Assembly (NCBI GenBank): GCA_001275005.1
Contig: JWZX01002793.1
Coordinates: 1-18,870 of the forward strand
Reading direction: 5' to 3'
DNA: 18,870 nucleotides
Source: Chrysochromulina tobinii
Lineage: Eukaryota > Haptophyta > Prymnesiales > Chrysochromulinaceae
Each line of letters starts with the position of its first letter. The first letter of the stretch is position 1. Positions 7,751 to 16,413 of the stretch are shown in pieces. Position numbers and translations under genes: made by a program. The notes below the pieces were generated by a model that was not told the DNA's origin, made no database searches, and saw nothing but the letters and a program-made list of their open reading frames with translations.

Positions 7751-8589
7751 TACTGGGCACGTGAAGCCGACCGTCCTCGCCGTGTATACGGCGTGCATAC
7801 CCGGGCGCAGATTCTATGCCGAACGCGCCCCACCATATATACATATATACAGATACGGCCCGCCCAGACGCCAGATGCCGCCCCAGCTGCGCGTCGCACA
7901 CGAACCATGGTTGTGCTGAACGCTGAGACGGAGCTGGCGGTGCATGGTTACGGTGGAATGGGGCACGTCGATTCAATTTCTTGCAATTCGTCATGATTCG
8001 TCAAAACCGTTTACATGTTTACGATAACAAACCGGACCGCGACGAAACTGACTGTGAAACTGAGACGCGTCCGCGCGGGCTCGCGTCTATGCACTATGGC
8101 ACCGGGCGCACCGCTCTCGCGCCGGGCCCGGGGGCCCTCGCGACCCGGATACCAGAGCTGACGAGCAGTTAATTCCGTAACGCAGGGCAGCGTAACCATG
8201 GGGTGATGGGTCGTGTGCTGGATATTTAGGGGTGGGAAATCGAAATTTGAATCATGAATGCACCGCAGCGACGCAAAGAATCGTGCCGCGAGTATCAATA
8301 CGTCCCGCCCCCGCCCGGGGTGGGTTCCCGCCCGCGGCTGTGGGCCCCACGCCACACGGCCGACACGGGGGGCGCTCGCGCCCGCGTCCCGCGACACACG
8401 CCCGCGCAGAGAGAGCAAGATGCTCACAGATTCTCGGTCAGATCAGACGATCACAAGCGGATGTGTTGTTGGGTCGACCGACTTTCGCCGCGCATCGGGC
8501 GCGCACGGCCCGCACATGCTGCGGTCCGTCCAAACAGTCCCGCATGGCCCGCCTCACTCCATCTTCGCGGGCAAGCGGGCGCCGGCCCT
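7751..8589. other. Convergent intergenic region, no gene seen
   Basis: This 839-bp gap lies between two convergent genes. It contains an AT-rich dinucleotide-like stretch near 7831-7855 and strongly GC-rich sequence at 8308-8350 with CCGCCCCCGCC-type runs. Several frames are open on either strand, but they are Arg/Pro/His-rich and recognisably non-protein-like. I see no RNA gene. Confidence 0.45.
7835..7850. repeat. ATATATAC direct duplication (TA-rich tract)
   Basis: The 8-mer ATATATAC occurs twice in tandem, in an otherwise GC-rich setting 85 bp after the stop of the membrane/FABP-like gene. It could be part of a 3'-end or cleavage signal, a TATA-like element of an unseen transcript, or simple-sequence slippage. 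Confidence 0.6.
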
Positions 8590-9804
8590 TTAGTCGCCGC
8601 CGCCACGGCGAGCGCGCACAAAGACCACTGCAAAGACCATGAGCGCTCCGACCCCACCGAGCGCATGGATCGTGTGGCCAAACGCGAAGGCAGAGAGGAC
8701 CATCGAGAAGATCTGGCGAGTGGTCATGATGATGGTGAAGGTGATGGGGCCAAATCGACGGATGGTGAAGTAGATGAAGAGCTGCCCGGTGGCCGATGTC
8801 GCTGAGATGATCATCTGGTCCGTGATCGCCGCCGGATTGTCTGAGAGGAACTTGAGCGAGACGAAAAGCTCAGACGAGGCCACGAGAGTGATGAAGGTCA
8901 TAGCGAGCGACCACATATTGACCGCAAACATCATCTGAAACTGGTCCACGTTTGGATTCGCCTTGTACACGCGCGACTGCCACTGAGAGGTGAACGAGTC
9001 GGCGGTGACATACATGACGAGGAGCAGCACGCCGAGCAGCTCGGTGGTGTGCGACCCTTTCGGCTTCGACTCGGAGAAGGAGAAGAGCGAGACGCCGATA
9101 GAGATGAGGGCGGCCTCGCCGTAATCCCGCCATGGGTACGACTTCTTGTTCAGGAGCTTGCCCATCAGCATCACCGGGATGACTTTGGTGGATTTGGAGA
9201 GCGTTTGCAGCGAGAAGGAGACATAGCGCAACGCCTGGTACTGTGCGTACGACGAGAGCGAGTTTGAGAGGCTGCACGGCGCAAACGCCCAGAGAGGAGC
9301 CGGTACACGTGCGCTGCCGTGCTGGTACAACATCGCCGCCAGAGCCACAATGATGGCTATGAGGCGGTTCGAGAAGACGCAGAATGTGGCAGATGGGAAC
9401 TTGCCAGTCGTGTACTCCGTAGTCATCACCTTTTCCTGCACGTAGCCCCACGTCAGGTATGATATCTGCAGACCGAAGAAACAAAAGGCAAGCAACAACG
9501 GCGAGCCGCCCTCGGGCCCTTTCCTCTTCGGCGTGGAGACGACCTCGGGCTTCATCGGAGCAGAATCATCTTCACTCAAACGGTTGCCATCTTCCTCCTC
9601 GGCCGCAAGAGGCTGCCTTTCGGCGGCGTCCACGCTCCTCGGGGATTTCTGGGAGGAAGACGTGGTTGCAGCACACTGATTTATTGTTGCAAGCGGCAGC
9701 GGCCCACGGTCGTCCTGCGATGTTGGATCCAATGCTGCGCCGCGAGAGCGAGAGAGCGACGACCTGGTCACGACCACAATGGCGTTTCGAGAGGTTTCGT
9801 TCAT
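8590..9804 (-). CDS. SLC35B2-type PAPS / nucleotide-sugar transporter
   Basis: The protein has 404 aa, UAA transporter family (PF08449), closest in motif content to SLC35B2 (PAPST1), which exchanges the sulfate donor PAPS into the Golgi lumen for sulfation. Residues 1-100 are a polar, low-complexity tail. About ten hydrophobic segments follow from 102 to 397. Diagnostic stretches are YLTWGYVQEKVMT (116-128), SSYAQYQALRYVSF (184-197), KSTKVIPVMLMGKLL (204-218), SIGVSLF (235-241), ADSFTSQWQ (268-276), QMMFAVN (290-296) and TFTIIMTTRQIFSM (355-368). I chose the ATG at 9804 (ATTAACATGAA). The frame is open to 9855, but that extension runs into a simple repeat. The C-terminus ends ARRGGGD, with no canonical KKxx signal. 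The substrate PAPS is inferred by family. It is intronless, so a recent retrocopy or simply an intron-poor genome are both possible. Confidence 0.93.
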   Translation of the reverse strand: MNETSRNAIVVVTRSSLSRSRGAALDPTSQDDRGPLPLATINQCAATTSSSQKSPRSVDAAERQPLAAEEEDGNRLSEDDSAPMKPEVVSTPKRKGPEGGSPLLLAFCFFGLQISYLTWGYVQEKVMTTEYTTGKFPSATFCVFSNRLIAIIVALAAMLYQHGSARVPAPLWAFAPCSLSNSLSSYAQYQALRYVSFSLQTLSKSTKVIPVMLMGKLLNKKSYPWRDYGEAALISIGVSLFSFSESKPKGSHTTELLGVLLLVMYVTADSFTSQWQSRVYKANPNVDQFQMMFAVNMWSLAMTFITLVASSELFVSLKFLSDNPAAITDQMIISATSATGQLFIYFTIRRFGPITFTIIMTTRQIFSMVLSAFAFGHTIHALGGVGALMVFAVVFVRARRGGGD

Positions 9805-9839
9805 GTTAATACACACAACACGTAAGCAGCACAGCCTGA

Positions 9840-9860
9840 AAACAATACAATACAATACAC
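9840..9860. repeat. AATAC pentanucleotide microsatellite
   Basis: The stretch AACAATACAATACAATACAC holds about four copies of a 5-nt unit. It lies 36-56 bp upstream of the transporter start codon, so within its likely 5' UTR. Confidence 0.75.
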
Positions 9861-9882
9861 TAGGAATCCTAATTCACAGCCA

Positions 9883-9899
9883 TTCAGTCAGTCAGTCAG
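9883..9899. repeat. CAGT tetranucleotide microsatellite
   Basis: Roughly four copies of a TCAG/CAGT unit (TTCAGTCAGTCAGTCAGG), about 80-95 bp upstream of the transporter start codon. Confidence 0.7.
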
Positions 9900-10338
9900 G
9901 TTCGTCGCGGTCCCCCCACACTCACCACACCGTCTCAAGCCAATGATTACAAGCGGATAGAGGAGACGGCCCCGCGATATGACGCGGCTCATTGGTCATT
10001 CTCGTTTCTCGCGTCTCTCGCAACTCGCCGAGGGTATTCCACTATTCCTACTCGGCGTCGCGGCCGGCATTGTCCGAGAGTAGGGTTTGTTCCAAGCCGA
10101 AGCGAGCAGCGTGACGACTGCCAGCGTAGTGTGCTGCTGCAGTGGGCTGCATCCGATCCGCGCGGCGCGCAAGCGATAACGGGCTCATTGCCCTTTGGTT
10201 ACACCAGGTCCGTCCCGGAGGTCGAGGTCACCTCAGCGAGGTCCCCCTGCCATCCTTCGGGCGTCACAAACGTGCGTTCTACTAATACTAAAATAGGAAA
10301 TACACGCTTGAACACAACGCAGTGTACTGTATCCCTGC

Positions 10339-11311
10339 TCAAACATTTGGTCGCCGAACGCCAAATTCTGCACGTTGACCTCGCGATGCCTCCTTCGCCT
10401 GCATGCTCCTGTATGCCTTGATGATCCTTTCGAGCCGATCGCGTGTTGACGTGGTCGTCAGCAACTGCGTGGCCTCGGCCCTGCACGCGGGGCTCAGTGC
10501 GGAGCACGCACCCGCGAGCCACATGGAGATCGCGTACCCGTGCTCGCGCACCGTCGGGCTCGCACTTTTGGTTCGAGGCATGGCGCCTAGCTGCGCCTCA
10601 AGCTGCCTCTGCACTTCGGTGGACGTGATTTGATGGTGGAGCTTCAACGACGTTTTGACCAGGTGCGGCCACGAGTCGTCTGGCTCTGAGTCGTCTGTGT
10701 CGGGCAAATAGGTGACATCCGCGTAGTGCAGCGGCTCCGGGCAGCCGGCGCACTGCTCTGCCCAGTGCTTGACGAGCTTGAAGCGGCGCGTAGAGATTGA
10801 GCCCCATCAGAGTGTGCGGAAAGAGCGGCGCGTCGTACAAGAAGAGCGGCAGCCCGTGCCGACCGACCAGCGGCTTGTGCAGGCTGCTGAAGATGGCCTC
10901 GACGTACTCTGTACGTTCGATGCAGCCCTTGCACGTGCCTCCACGCTCGAAGAGCACGCCGCGCAGCAGTGGCATTTTGACTCTCTCAGAATCCAGAAGC
11001 GCGAGCCGCAAAGCCCCCCGTAGCGATGCCTCGTCATCGGCCTCAGGCTCCACCTTGGCACCGATCCTCATGAGCGTGGCGCGCATGGAGCCACGAGGTG
11101 TGAGTTCATGCGGGGTAGAAGTCGCAGATGGTGAAGTGGATTTTGTATAGTCGGTGACCTCGTCTATGACATCTTCGGCCATGATGGTAGGACCGCTGGA
11201 GTCGTGCTGTTCGAAGTCGTTGCTGACTTGTGGCCCGACCTCTTGAGTCGTGTAGGCTGTCGGGCTGACCGTCTCAAAGACGAGTTTTTCGCTGAGATCT
11301 CTGCCACTCAT
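10339..11311 (-). CDS. SAP-like and LON-domain protein, reading frame broken once
   Basis: Two overlapping minus-strand frames join into one protein of about 320 aa. The first runs from ATG 11311 to near 10787; the second is open from about 10803 to the TGA at 10339. The N-terminal 75 residues are polar. Next comes a SAP-like segment, LLRGVLFERGGTCKGCIERTEYVEAI, with the CxGCxE pattern seen in small SAP-like modules. Then LPLFLYDAPLFPHTLMGLNLY begins a LON (PUA-like) substrate-binding domain. Its continuation, RRFKLVKHWAEQC, is in the other frame. The C-terminal helix region fits LON domains too: ISMWLAGACSALSP...LLTTTSTRDRLERIIKAY. No AAA+ or protease domain and no RING finger are present, so it is not a Lon protease; a protein-binding adaptor like the LON part of LONRF or cereblon is likelier. 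The break at about 10785-10790 looks like a loss of 2 nt from a GCGCGC run, so either a sequencing error or a decaying gene. Confidence 0.72.
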
Positions 11312-11479
11312 GAGACTGTGTCAGTCGTCCGAGATCTCGAGCTTCGATTGCGCCAGCAGGACACCCTTGTGGTGAGCGATACAGGCACCGCGGGTGTCGA
11401 GGAGGCGGGCGGCGATGCTGTCGCCTCGGTCGGCGGCGCTGCTGTCGCCGCAGCCTCGTGGGGCTCGTGGCGCATCTGA

Positions 11480-11734
11480 GCCCCGACGGACGCTCGCGCC
11501 CGGGCCCACCACATCCTCGTCGAGAGCGAGGCAAAGGCCCTGGAGCTCATGAAGGAGCTCATCTTCGGTGCGGACATCGGTGAGGAGGCCCATAAGATAG
11601 GAAAAGGTGCGAGGAGCATGCGTGGCAGCGCGGCGTGGCAGCAGTACCTAAAGGAAAACCACGCGCGCCTCGTCCTCGGCGCGCCGAGCAGCCCTAGGCT
11701 GATCTTCCATCTCTGTCAACATCAGTCTCTGTGA
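11480..11734 (+). pseudogene. Parvulin-type (PpiC) prolyl isomerase fragment
   Basis: Directly after an in-frame stop at 11477-11479 the frame reads ARARAHHILVESEAKALELM, then KELIFGADIGEEAHKI. This is the opening beta-strand and first helix of a parvulin peptidyl-prolyl isomerase (HILV, then alternating charged helix, then GAD). The family's next conserved parts (Ser/Cys-rich loop, GGDLG, and the F..P.E...F core) are missing. Instead the frame runs through unrelated sequence to TGA at 11732-11734. There is no upstream ATG in frame; the first is at 11549, inside the domain. It is therefore either a relic, or one exon of a spliced gene with an acceptor near 11479-11480. It lies head to head with the LON gene. 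Confidence 0.5.
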
Positions 11735-11985
11735 TTGAGGAGTTACGGTGGCCGCACGGTGGCCATGGTGACTGCGCGCGCGCGCGCCGGCTATGGCGCG
11801 CGTCGGTGGGCCCGCGGCCGGCTGGGGCGCGCGCCGGCGGGGCGATTTGCTTCGTCGCAGCGCCACCAGAGGCGCTGTCCATTCGAAGCCTCTTCGGGCA
11901 TGAAAAGGAGGGTGCTCCGGCACGCGAACGGAGGAGACGCGCTTCCCGTCGCGGCCACTCCGGCTGCTAAAGATTTTCTTTTAGG
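11735..11985. other. Upstream region of the phosphoesterase gene
   Basis: This 251-bp stretch contains an alternating CGCGCG run (about 11776-11787) and other GC-rich inverted sequence around 11800-11840. Immediately before the start codon it changes to AT-rich sequence (AAAGATTTTCTTTTAGG). That T-rich tract ending in AG could also be a splice acceptor. No separate gene is seen. Confidence 0.4.
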
Positions 11986-13170
11986 ATGCGATTGACCAAG
12001 GTGACGCTCCTCGCCCTACTGGCACTTTCGGCCACCGGAGCCGACGTTGATGGGGACAGAGACGATGGGGATGACGGGGAAGGTGCCGAGGAAGAGGCGT
12101 GGGAGCAACAGATGAACAGCCTCAAGTCGGAGATCATGTCGCTCTCACCGCAGCAGGTTCGCGCACGCTTTGGTGAGATCAGACCCAAGCGTGAGCCGCC
12201 GCCGCGGCAGAGCAAGATCGATCACTTTGTTGTGTTGTACATGGAGAACCACGCCGCCGACCAGATCTTCGGCTGCATGGGATTGCCGGGCTTTGACGGC
12301 ATCCCGCCCGAGGGCCGCAAGGTGCCGCACGACCCGGACAACCCCGCTCTGGGAAGCGTCAACATCTCGTGTGGCACTGCCGACTACGTGTGCAAAAGTG
12401 GGCCCTCGTACGACAAATATACTGGCAAGTTCCGCGCGGCCGATATGATCCACTCGGGCCGATATCCATACGGCGGGCCGGCCGCGCAGGACGACAAGTA
12501 TTCCTACGTGCACGGCCTCGAAGCGGGCGACGCGGCGACGGCTGCGCGCATGTACGCGCCCGAGCAGTTGCCCATCAAGTGGGCGTTAGCCAAGGCTTTT
12601 GGCGTGTTCAACAAGCTCTTCACCGCAGTGCCGGGGCCATCGAACCCGAACCACCTGTTCACGCAGAGCGGCACGTCGTGTGGCATGAAGGACAACAAAT
12701 TGTACGATGACTGCGGCGGGCCCACGAAGACCTTCCCGCAGATGACGATTTACGACAACCTGCGTATGCACAACGTCTCGTTCGCCATGTACATGAACAG
12801 CACGTGCGGCCTGGATGGCCATCCGGCCTGCCATGGCGAAGATCCGATTACGACCGACTCGCCCTCTGCCATCAACACGCCCGACGTGGCCATGGAGGGC
12901 GTCGCGCGCCACCAGGACCGCTTCATGTCGCAGACGATCTTCTACGAGCGCGCGGCCAATGGCACCCTCCCGTCCTTTTCGTGGCTGCATCCTCCTATCC
13001 AGGCTTGCGACCATCCCTGCAATGACGTGGCAAAGGGCGAACGGCTCCTAAAGGACGTGTACGAGGCGCTCCGTGCGTCGCCCAAGTGGAATAAGACGCT
13101 CCTCTTCGTCGGCTACGATGACGCCGGCGGCTACTATGACCACGTGGTACCGCCATTTGAGGGCACTTGA
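11986..13170 (+). CDS. Secreted phosphoesterase (phospholipase C / acid phosphatase type, PF04185), C-terminally truncated
   Basis: The 394-aa protein starts with a signal peptide (MRLTKVTLLALLALSATGAD), so it probably enters the secretory pathway. An acidic segment (21-40) follows. Family motifs are VVLYMENHAADQIFG (82-96, metal-binding Glu-Asn), VPGPSNPNHLFTQSGTSCG (215-233), MTIYDNLR (253-260), PSFSWLHPP (329-337) and LLFVGYDDAGGYYDHV (372-387). Members hydrolyse phosphate esters, such as phospholipids in plant non-specific phospholipase C; the substrate here is unknown. After DHVVPPFEGT a stop occurs at once, where relatives continue for 100 or more residues with the R-L-G-x-R, SPW, and Leu-Thr-x-Arg-Asp regions. 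None of these are found downstream, but a family-like tail is (13180-13420). A role in phosphorus scavenging is an inference. An enzyme lacking those regions may be inactive. Confidence 0.85.
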   Translation: MRLTKVTLLALLALSATGADVDGDRDDGDDGEGAEEEAWEQQMNSLKSEIMSLSPQQVRARFGEIRPKREPPPRQSKIDHFVVLYMENHAADQIFGCMGLPGFDGIPPEGRKVPHDPDNPALGSVNISCGTADYVCKSGPSYDKYTGKFRAADMIHSGRYPYGGPAAQDDKYSYVHGLEAGDAATAARMYAPEQLPIKWALAKAFGVFNKLFTAVPGPSNPNHLFTQSGTSCGMKDNKLYDDCGGPTKTFPQMTIYDNLRMHNVSFAMYMNSTCGLDGHPACHGEDPITTDSPSAINTPDVAMEGVARHQDRFMSQTIFYERAANGTLPSFSWLHPPIQACDHPCNDVAKGERLLKDVYEALRASPKWNKTLLFVGYDDAGGYYDHVVPPFEGT

Positions 13171-13420
13171 TGCGATCGCTGGGCCTGGGCACTGCTCAGC
13201 TTGGGACGGCGCGTCAGTCGAGGTGGCTTGCCCGGGCCACGTTCGCGCGAACCTGAAGCAGAAGCGCAACATTCGACTTCTCTCGGCACTCACAAAGACG
13301 CCTGTACCCGACGTCGACTCAATGACGCAGCCCCAGGCAGACCGCGTGTGGGCGAGCCAGTTCAGCCTGTGGATGGAGCAGCAGCGTCGGCTGGCCGCGG
13401 AGCAGCCAATCGACTGGTGA
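13171..13420 (+). pseudogene. Detached C-terminal tail of the phosphoesterase
   Basis: In the +1 frame relative to the phosphoesterase, the sequence reads HCSAWDGASVEVACPGHV and then RNIRLLSALTKTPVPDVDSM, ending WMEQQRRLAAEQPIDW and a TGA at 13418-13420. The content (Trp-Asp-Gly, a Cys, a hydrophobic helix, PDVD, Trp-Met) looks like a real protein end of this family, from memory of related algal proteins. It could be joined to the upstream exon by an intron (donor near the GTGGTACC at 13144), but no intron could supply the missing conserved middle. Confidence 0.45.
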
Positions 13421-14477
13421 TGACTGCAGGCTCAAATCGAGACCCGGAACACTCGGAACACGAACTCAATCGGGAAGCTCAACTACTCTCAGAAGTAGAG
13501 TGAGTCGCCGAGGCAGCGGACCCTGTCTTTGGGCGCCTCTTCGTCGAGAACCAGGACGATTCGATCAACAACCGGACCCGACGTGACTTGCACAAAGCAC
13601 AAGCGACTTCTTGAGACGAGAGGTGTGGGGGCGTGTGGTCGGGCGGAGAGATGTGGCGCCCACGTGGTGGAGAGACGGGTCGGGTCAGCGAGTACAGTAC
13701 ACAGTTCTCTTTACGTGTGCGGCCGTGGGCCACTGTGTTGTGAAACACCATAGGGTACTACCTGTGAGCGATCCTGAGTATAGTGAAACCCTCCCCCGCC
13801 TCCTAGGTGTAGGTCGGTCAAAAACAAAATCTCCTGCGCCACGTGTCCGGTGTGATTTTCCAAAATCTCCTGCCTGCGCCGGGCACCGCACACGGGTGGG
13901 CGGTGCCGGTGGCGGGTGCGGTGCCGATCTTGAGCTCGACCGCGCGTCGACCTAAATATATTATAGGCGTTCCTTCGCTTCTTAGTTCCCTGTACTATTA
14001 GTATGCTCTACTCACCGCTTCTATAGACTATACTCGCCGTACACGTACTACCCGGTACTCCGCTCGCGATCGCCTGCGCGGACCGCGGCAGGGTGATCAC
14101 AGGTTCACAGGCGACACCGACAGGGGGCGCGGTCCCGCGAGCTGTCCGGTCGAGATGCTGTCGAGTAAGCTGATGTGAGCACCAGACGTTACCGACACGA
14201 CGTAGTCGTCTGGGATCGGCTACGTAGTCGTCTGGGATCGGCAGGTCGTGCCCGGCCATTAGGCCGGGAGGGGGCGAAACTACCGACTAGCGACTTTCTG
14301 AGTCGTGACTCCGGTGAGCCGGGTGTGCACCGCGCAGTGTGCCTGATGAAAAAGTTTCTTTAGATTTCTATAGACCCGATTTCTAAGACTTCATCTTGTA
14401 CTGTGGCGGCGTACCTTCGGTTGAAGCGGCAAGCGGGCGCGCTGCGGTGCGGGGAGCGGGGCAGCATTGACAACTAT
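13421..14477. other. About 1 kb without a recognisable gene
   Basis: Frames open on both strands are short, Arg-rich and unlike proteins. Small repeats are present: CAAAATCTCCTGC occurs at 13825-13837 and again at 13861-13873, and a 22-bp tandem duplication lies at 14200-14242. AT-rich stretches occur near 13956-13970 (AAATATATTATAGG) and 14345-14400. It lies between the 3' ends of a plus-strand and a minus-strand gene, so much of it may be 3' UTR. No tRNA or rRNA motif was seen. Confidence 0.45.
14200..14242. repeat. Tandem duplication, 22-bp period
   Basis: The 21-mer ACGTAGTCGTCTGGGATCGGC at 14200-14220 is repeated exactly at 14222-14242 with one base between. It is intergenic. A perfect match suggests recent duplication or slippage. 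Confidence 0.9.
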
Positions 14478-16254
14478 TCACCGGTGGGTGGAGACGCCAC
14501 CATCAGCATAGTCGCCGGGCGGGGGCACGAATCCCGCCCCTTCGGCACGTGCCTTCGCCGTGGCTGACCTCGAAAGTTGATCCACGCCGTCCTCGTCGAC
14601 GGCGGCGCCACTGAAGCTCGAATAGTAACGGATGCGCAGCACCCGCGGCGACGGCGCCGTCCTCACCATCTGCGTGAGCACACTCGACTCCACGGGTCCG
14701 ATCGACGCGTCGTTGAGCCCGACCACGACGCCACCCGGGCGGATGCCGAGCCCTTCGGCCTGCCCTCTCGGCTGCACTGAGCGGATCTCCACCTCCCCGC
14801 TCGGCGCCTGGCCGATCACGAGCCCCAGGGGGCCATCGGCCAAGGTAAACGTCTCTATGGACCACGGATCCTCCCCAACGGCCGCGGCGACGTCGGTGGG
14901 AGAGCAGGGTCGCAAGGGTTGCAGCTCAAGGTCCGCATGCTGCAGCACGCGCGCGATGCGCTGCCGGTTACTCTCGGCTCGCGCGCAACTTGGGTCGATC
15001 TCGAGTGATCTCCGTAGGTCGAGCTCGGCCGCGACGAGATTTCCCACATCCTCCTGCAGCGCACCCCGGTTGTTCCACGTACGCGAGTCGAGGGGGTCGA
15101 TGAGCAACGCCGCGTCGTACGCCGCCTTCGCCGCGCCAACGTTCCCGAGCGCACGGAAGGCGTTGCCGCGGTTGGACTGCGGGCGATGAGGTGCAGGGGC
15201 GCAGAGGCAGCACGTAAGGGGCGGGAGCGGACACAGAGGAGGAAGGGCGGCACGCGCCGCTGAGAGTGTGGGGAAGGATAGGTGCAGCAGGCTGGGGCGC
15301 GTGGTCGCCGGCGCGGGCCCGGCAGGATCGCGGCCTGCAGACCGCCAGGTGGGTGTGCGGGTGCACTGCACTGCGCACCAGCGCTTGGGCAAAAGTGGGA
15401 CGCAGCCGCAGTGCCTCCTGCGTGTCCGCGAGCGCGTCAGCGTGGCGACACATTTGTGAACGGCAAGCGGAGCGGTCGTTCCAAAGCTCGGGGCGCGTCG
15501 GGTACAGCGCGAGCGCCGCGGTGAAGTCGCTGTCGGCGCGCCGTAGCTCTCCGATGCGTAGGTAAAAGTTGCCGCGGTCCTGCAGGAGCTGCCAGCAGTC
15601 TGGCGCGCGCCGGTGAAGGAGCATGTACTCCTCATCCGCCTGCTGGCGGGCTTGAAGCACTTGCTTTTCGCTGCCGTACACGTTCCATGTCGCCCACACG
15701 CCAGGCAGCGCCGCGAGCACCTCCGCGAGCACCTCCGCATGCATATCCATCGCGGGAGCAGCTGCGCCTGCACTCGCGGCGCCACTGCCACGATGACTAT
15801 CGCCGCCGCTGTCGCCACTGGCCTCTGGCGAATCTCCCGTAGGAAACGGGGTGCCCGATGATGGTCGGTGCTTGCCGTCCACGAGCGCCGCCATCCACTT
15901 CATGCGCTCGGCCGGCGAGGTGGCCACCAGTTTGTAGCAACACAGGCGGCCGCCCTCGGTCGGAAGTAAGCGAACGAGGAAGCGGCAGCCGTCGTAGTCC
16001 TCCGACTCGTTCGAGGCGCGTGCCGTTAAGTCCAGCTGCGAGAATATGCTCTTGCGCTGCGGCCACCATTCTTCGGTGTCGATCACCCTGCCGCTGCCGC
16101 GAGGCGAAGCTCCCGCCCTCGCATCCGCTTCGTTCTCCCAATAGCTCAAGCACGAGTTGCTCAGCGAGAAAAAGCGTTCACGCAGTAGCGACGTGTGGTC
16201 GCCCGCCTTTAGGAGGGTGCCCTCGAACGTCGGCTGCTGCGCAGGTTGAGCCAT
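14478..16254 (-). CDS. PH-TPR-PDZ scaffold protein (two exons)
   Basis: Exon 1 is 16254-15379 and exon 2 is 15176-14478, giving 524 aa. Residues 9-126 form a PH-like domain (FEGTLLKAGD..., strands with LSYWENE, then KLVATSPAERMKWMAALVDG as the C-terminal helix), implying phosphoinositide or protein binding at membranes. After a Ser/Gly/Ala-rich linker come about four TPRs (220-360): LLQDRGNFYLRIGELRRADSDF, ELWNDRSACRSQM, then across the splice junction FAQAL|SNRGNAFRALGN, then WNNRGALQEDVGN. Residues 397-477 are a PDZ-like domain (GPLGLVIGQ, GLGIRPGGVVVGLND). The tail is disordered. Frame and TPR spacing are both restored exactly by removing the 202-nt intron. The start at 16254 has a good context (CCAACATGGC); the frame extends to 16311. 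The TPRs resemble co-chaperone types, but most Hsp90-clamp residues are changed. Function is unknown beyond scaffolding. Confidence 0.85.
15177..15378 (-). other. Spliceosomal intron, 202 nt
   Basis: On the minus strand it begins GTGCGCAG after codon CTG and ends CGCCCGCAG before codon TCC, phase 0. The intron contains frames that stay open, so unspliced translation would give long false extensions in two frames. The junction restores a textbook TPR (Q-A-L/S-N-R-G-N-A-F). It is the only intron in the window I can define confidently. Confidence 0.85.
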
Positions 16255-16413
16255 GTTGGGCTTTAGGACTCCTCCCCTGCCTTCCGCCCTTTGGTGCGAA
16301 CAATACTCCAATCACGAGAAGAAAATTTCGCAAACGCAATTACATCCCTCATCAAGGGACGCCTTCTAACTCGGACTCAACACCGGACCGCATGACTCCC
16401 AGCTCCTCCTCGC

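Larger units (their letters stand above)
9805..10338. other. Upstream region of the PAPS transporter, no gene seen
   Basis: This stretch lies between the 5' end of the transporter gene and the 3' end of the LON-domain gene, both on the minus strand. It should contain the transporter promoter and the 3' UTR of the LON gene. Near the start codon there are two simple repeats (AATAC and CAGT units). I see no coding region or RNA gene. Confidence 0.45.

Noticed and set aside
8254-8805. A 183-codon plus-strand frame overlapping the 3' end of the PAPS transporter
   Set aside because: Its last third is antisense to conserved transporter sequence and the rest is Arg/Pro-rich; not protein-like.
10339-11311. 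Lon protease
   Set aside because: No Walker motifs and no Ser-Lys protease domain; only the LON substrate-binding domain is present.
11204-11479. A plus-strand frame leading in the same frame into the parvulin fragment
   Set aside because: It is antisense to the start of the LON gene for about half its length and ends in a stop directly before the parvulin sequence. It is unlikely to be its N-terminus.
11321-11593. A 90-codon minus-strand frame (MGLLTDVRTEDELLHELQGL...)
   Set aside because: The opening looks protein-like, but it is antisense to the parvulin match and degenerates into Arg/Gly/Asp-rich sequence.
15177-15400. Read-through of both PH-TPR and TPR-PDZ frames as two overlapping genes
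   Set aside because: Both become low-complexity in the shared 202 nt, and GT-AG removal restores a perfect TPR and the frame, so one spliced gene is the better explanation.
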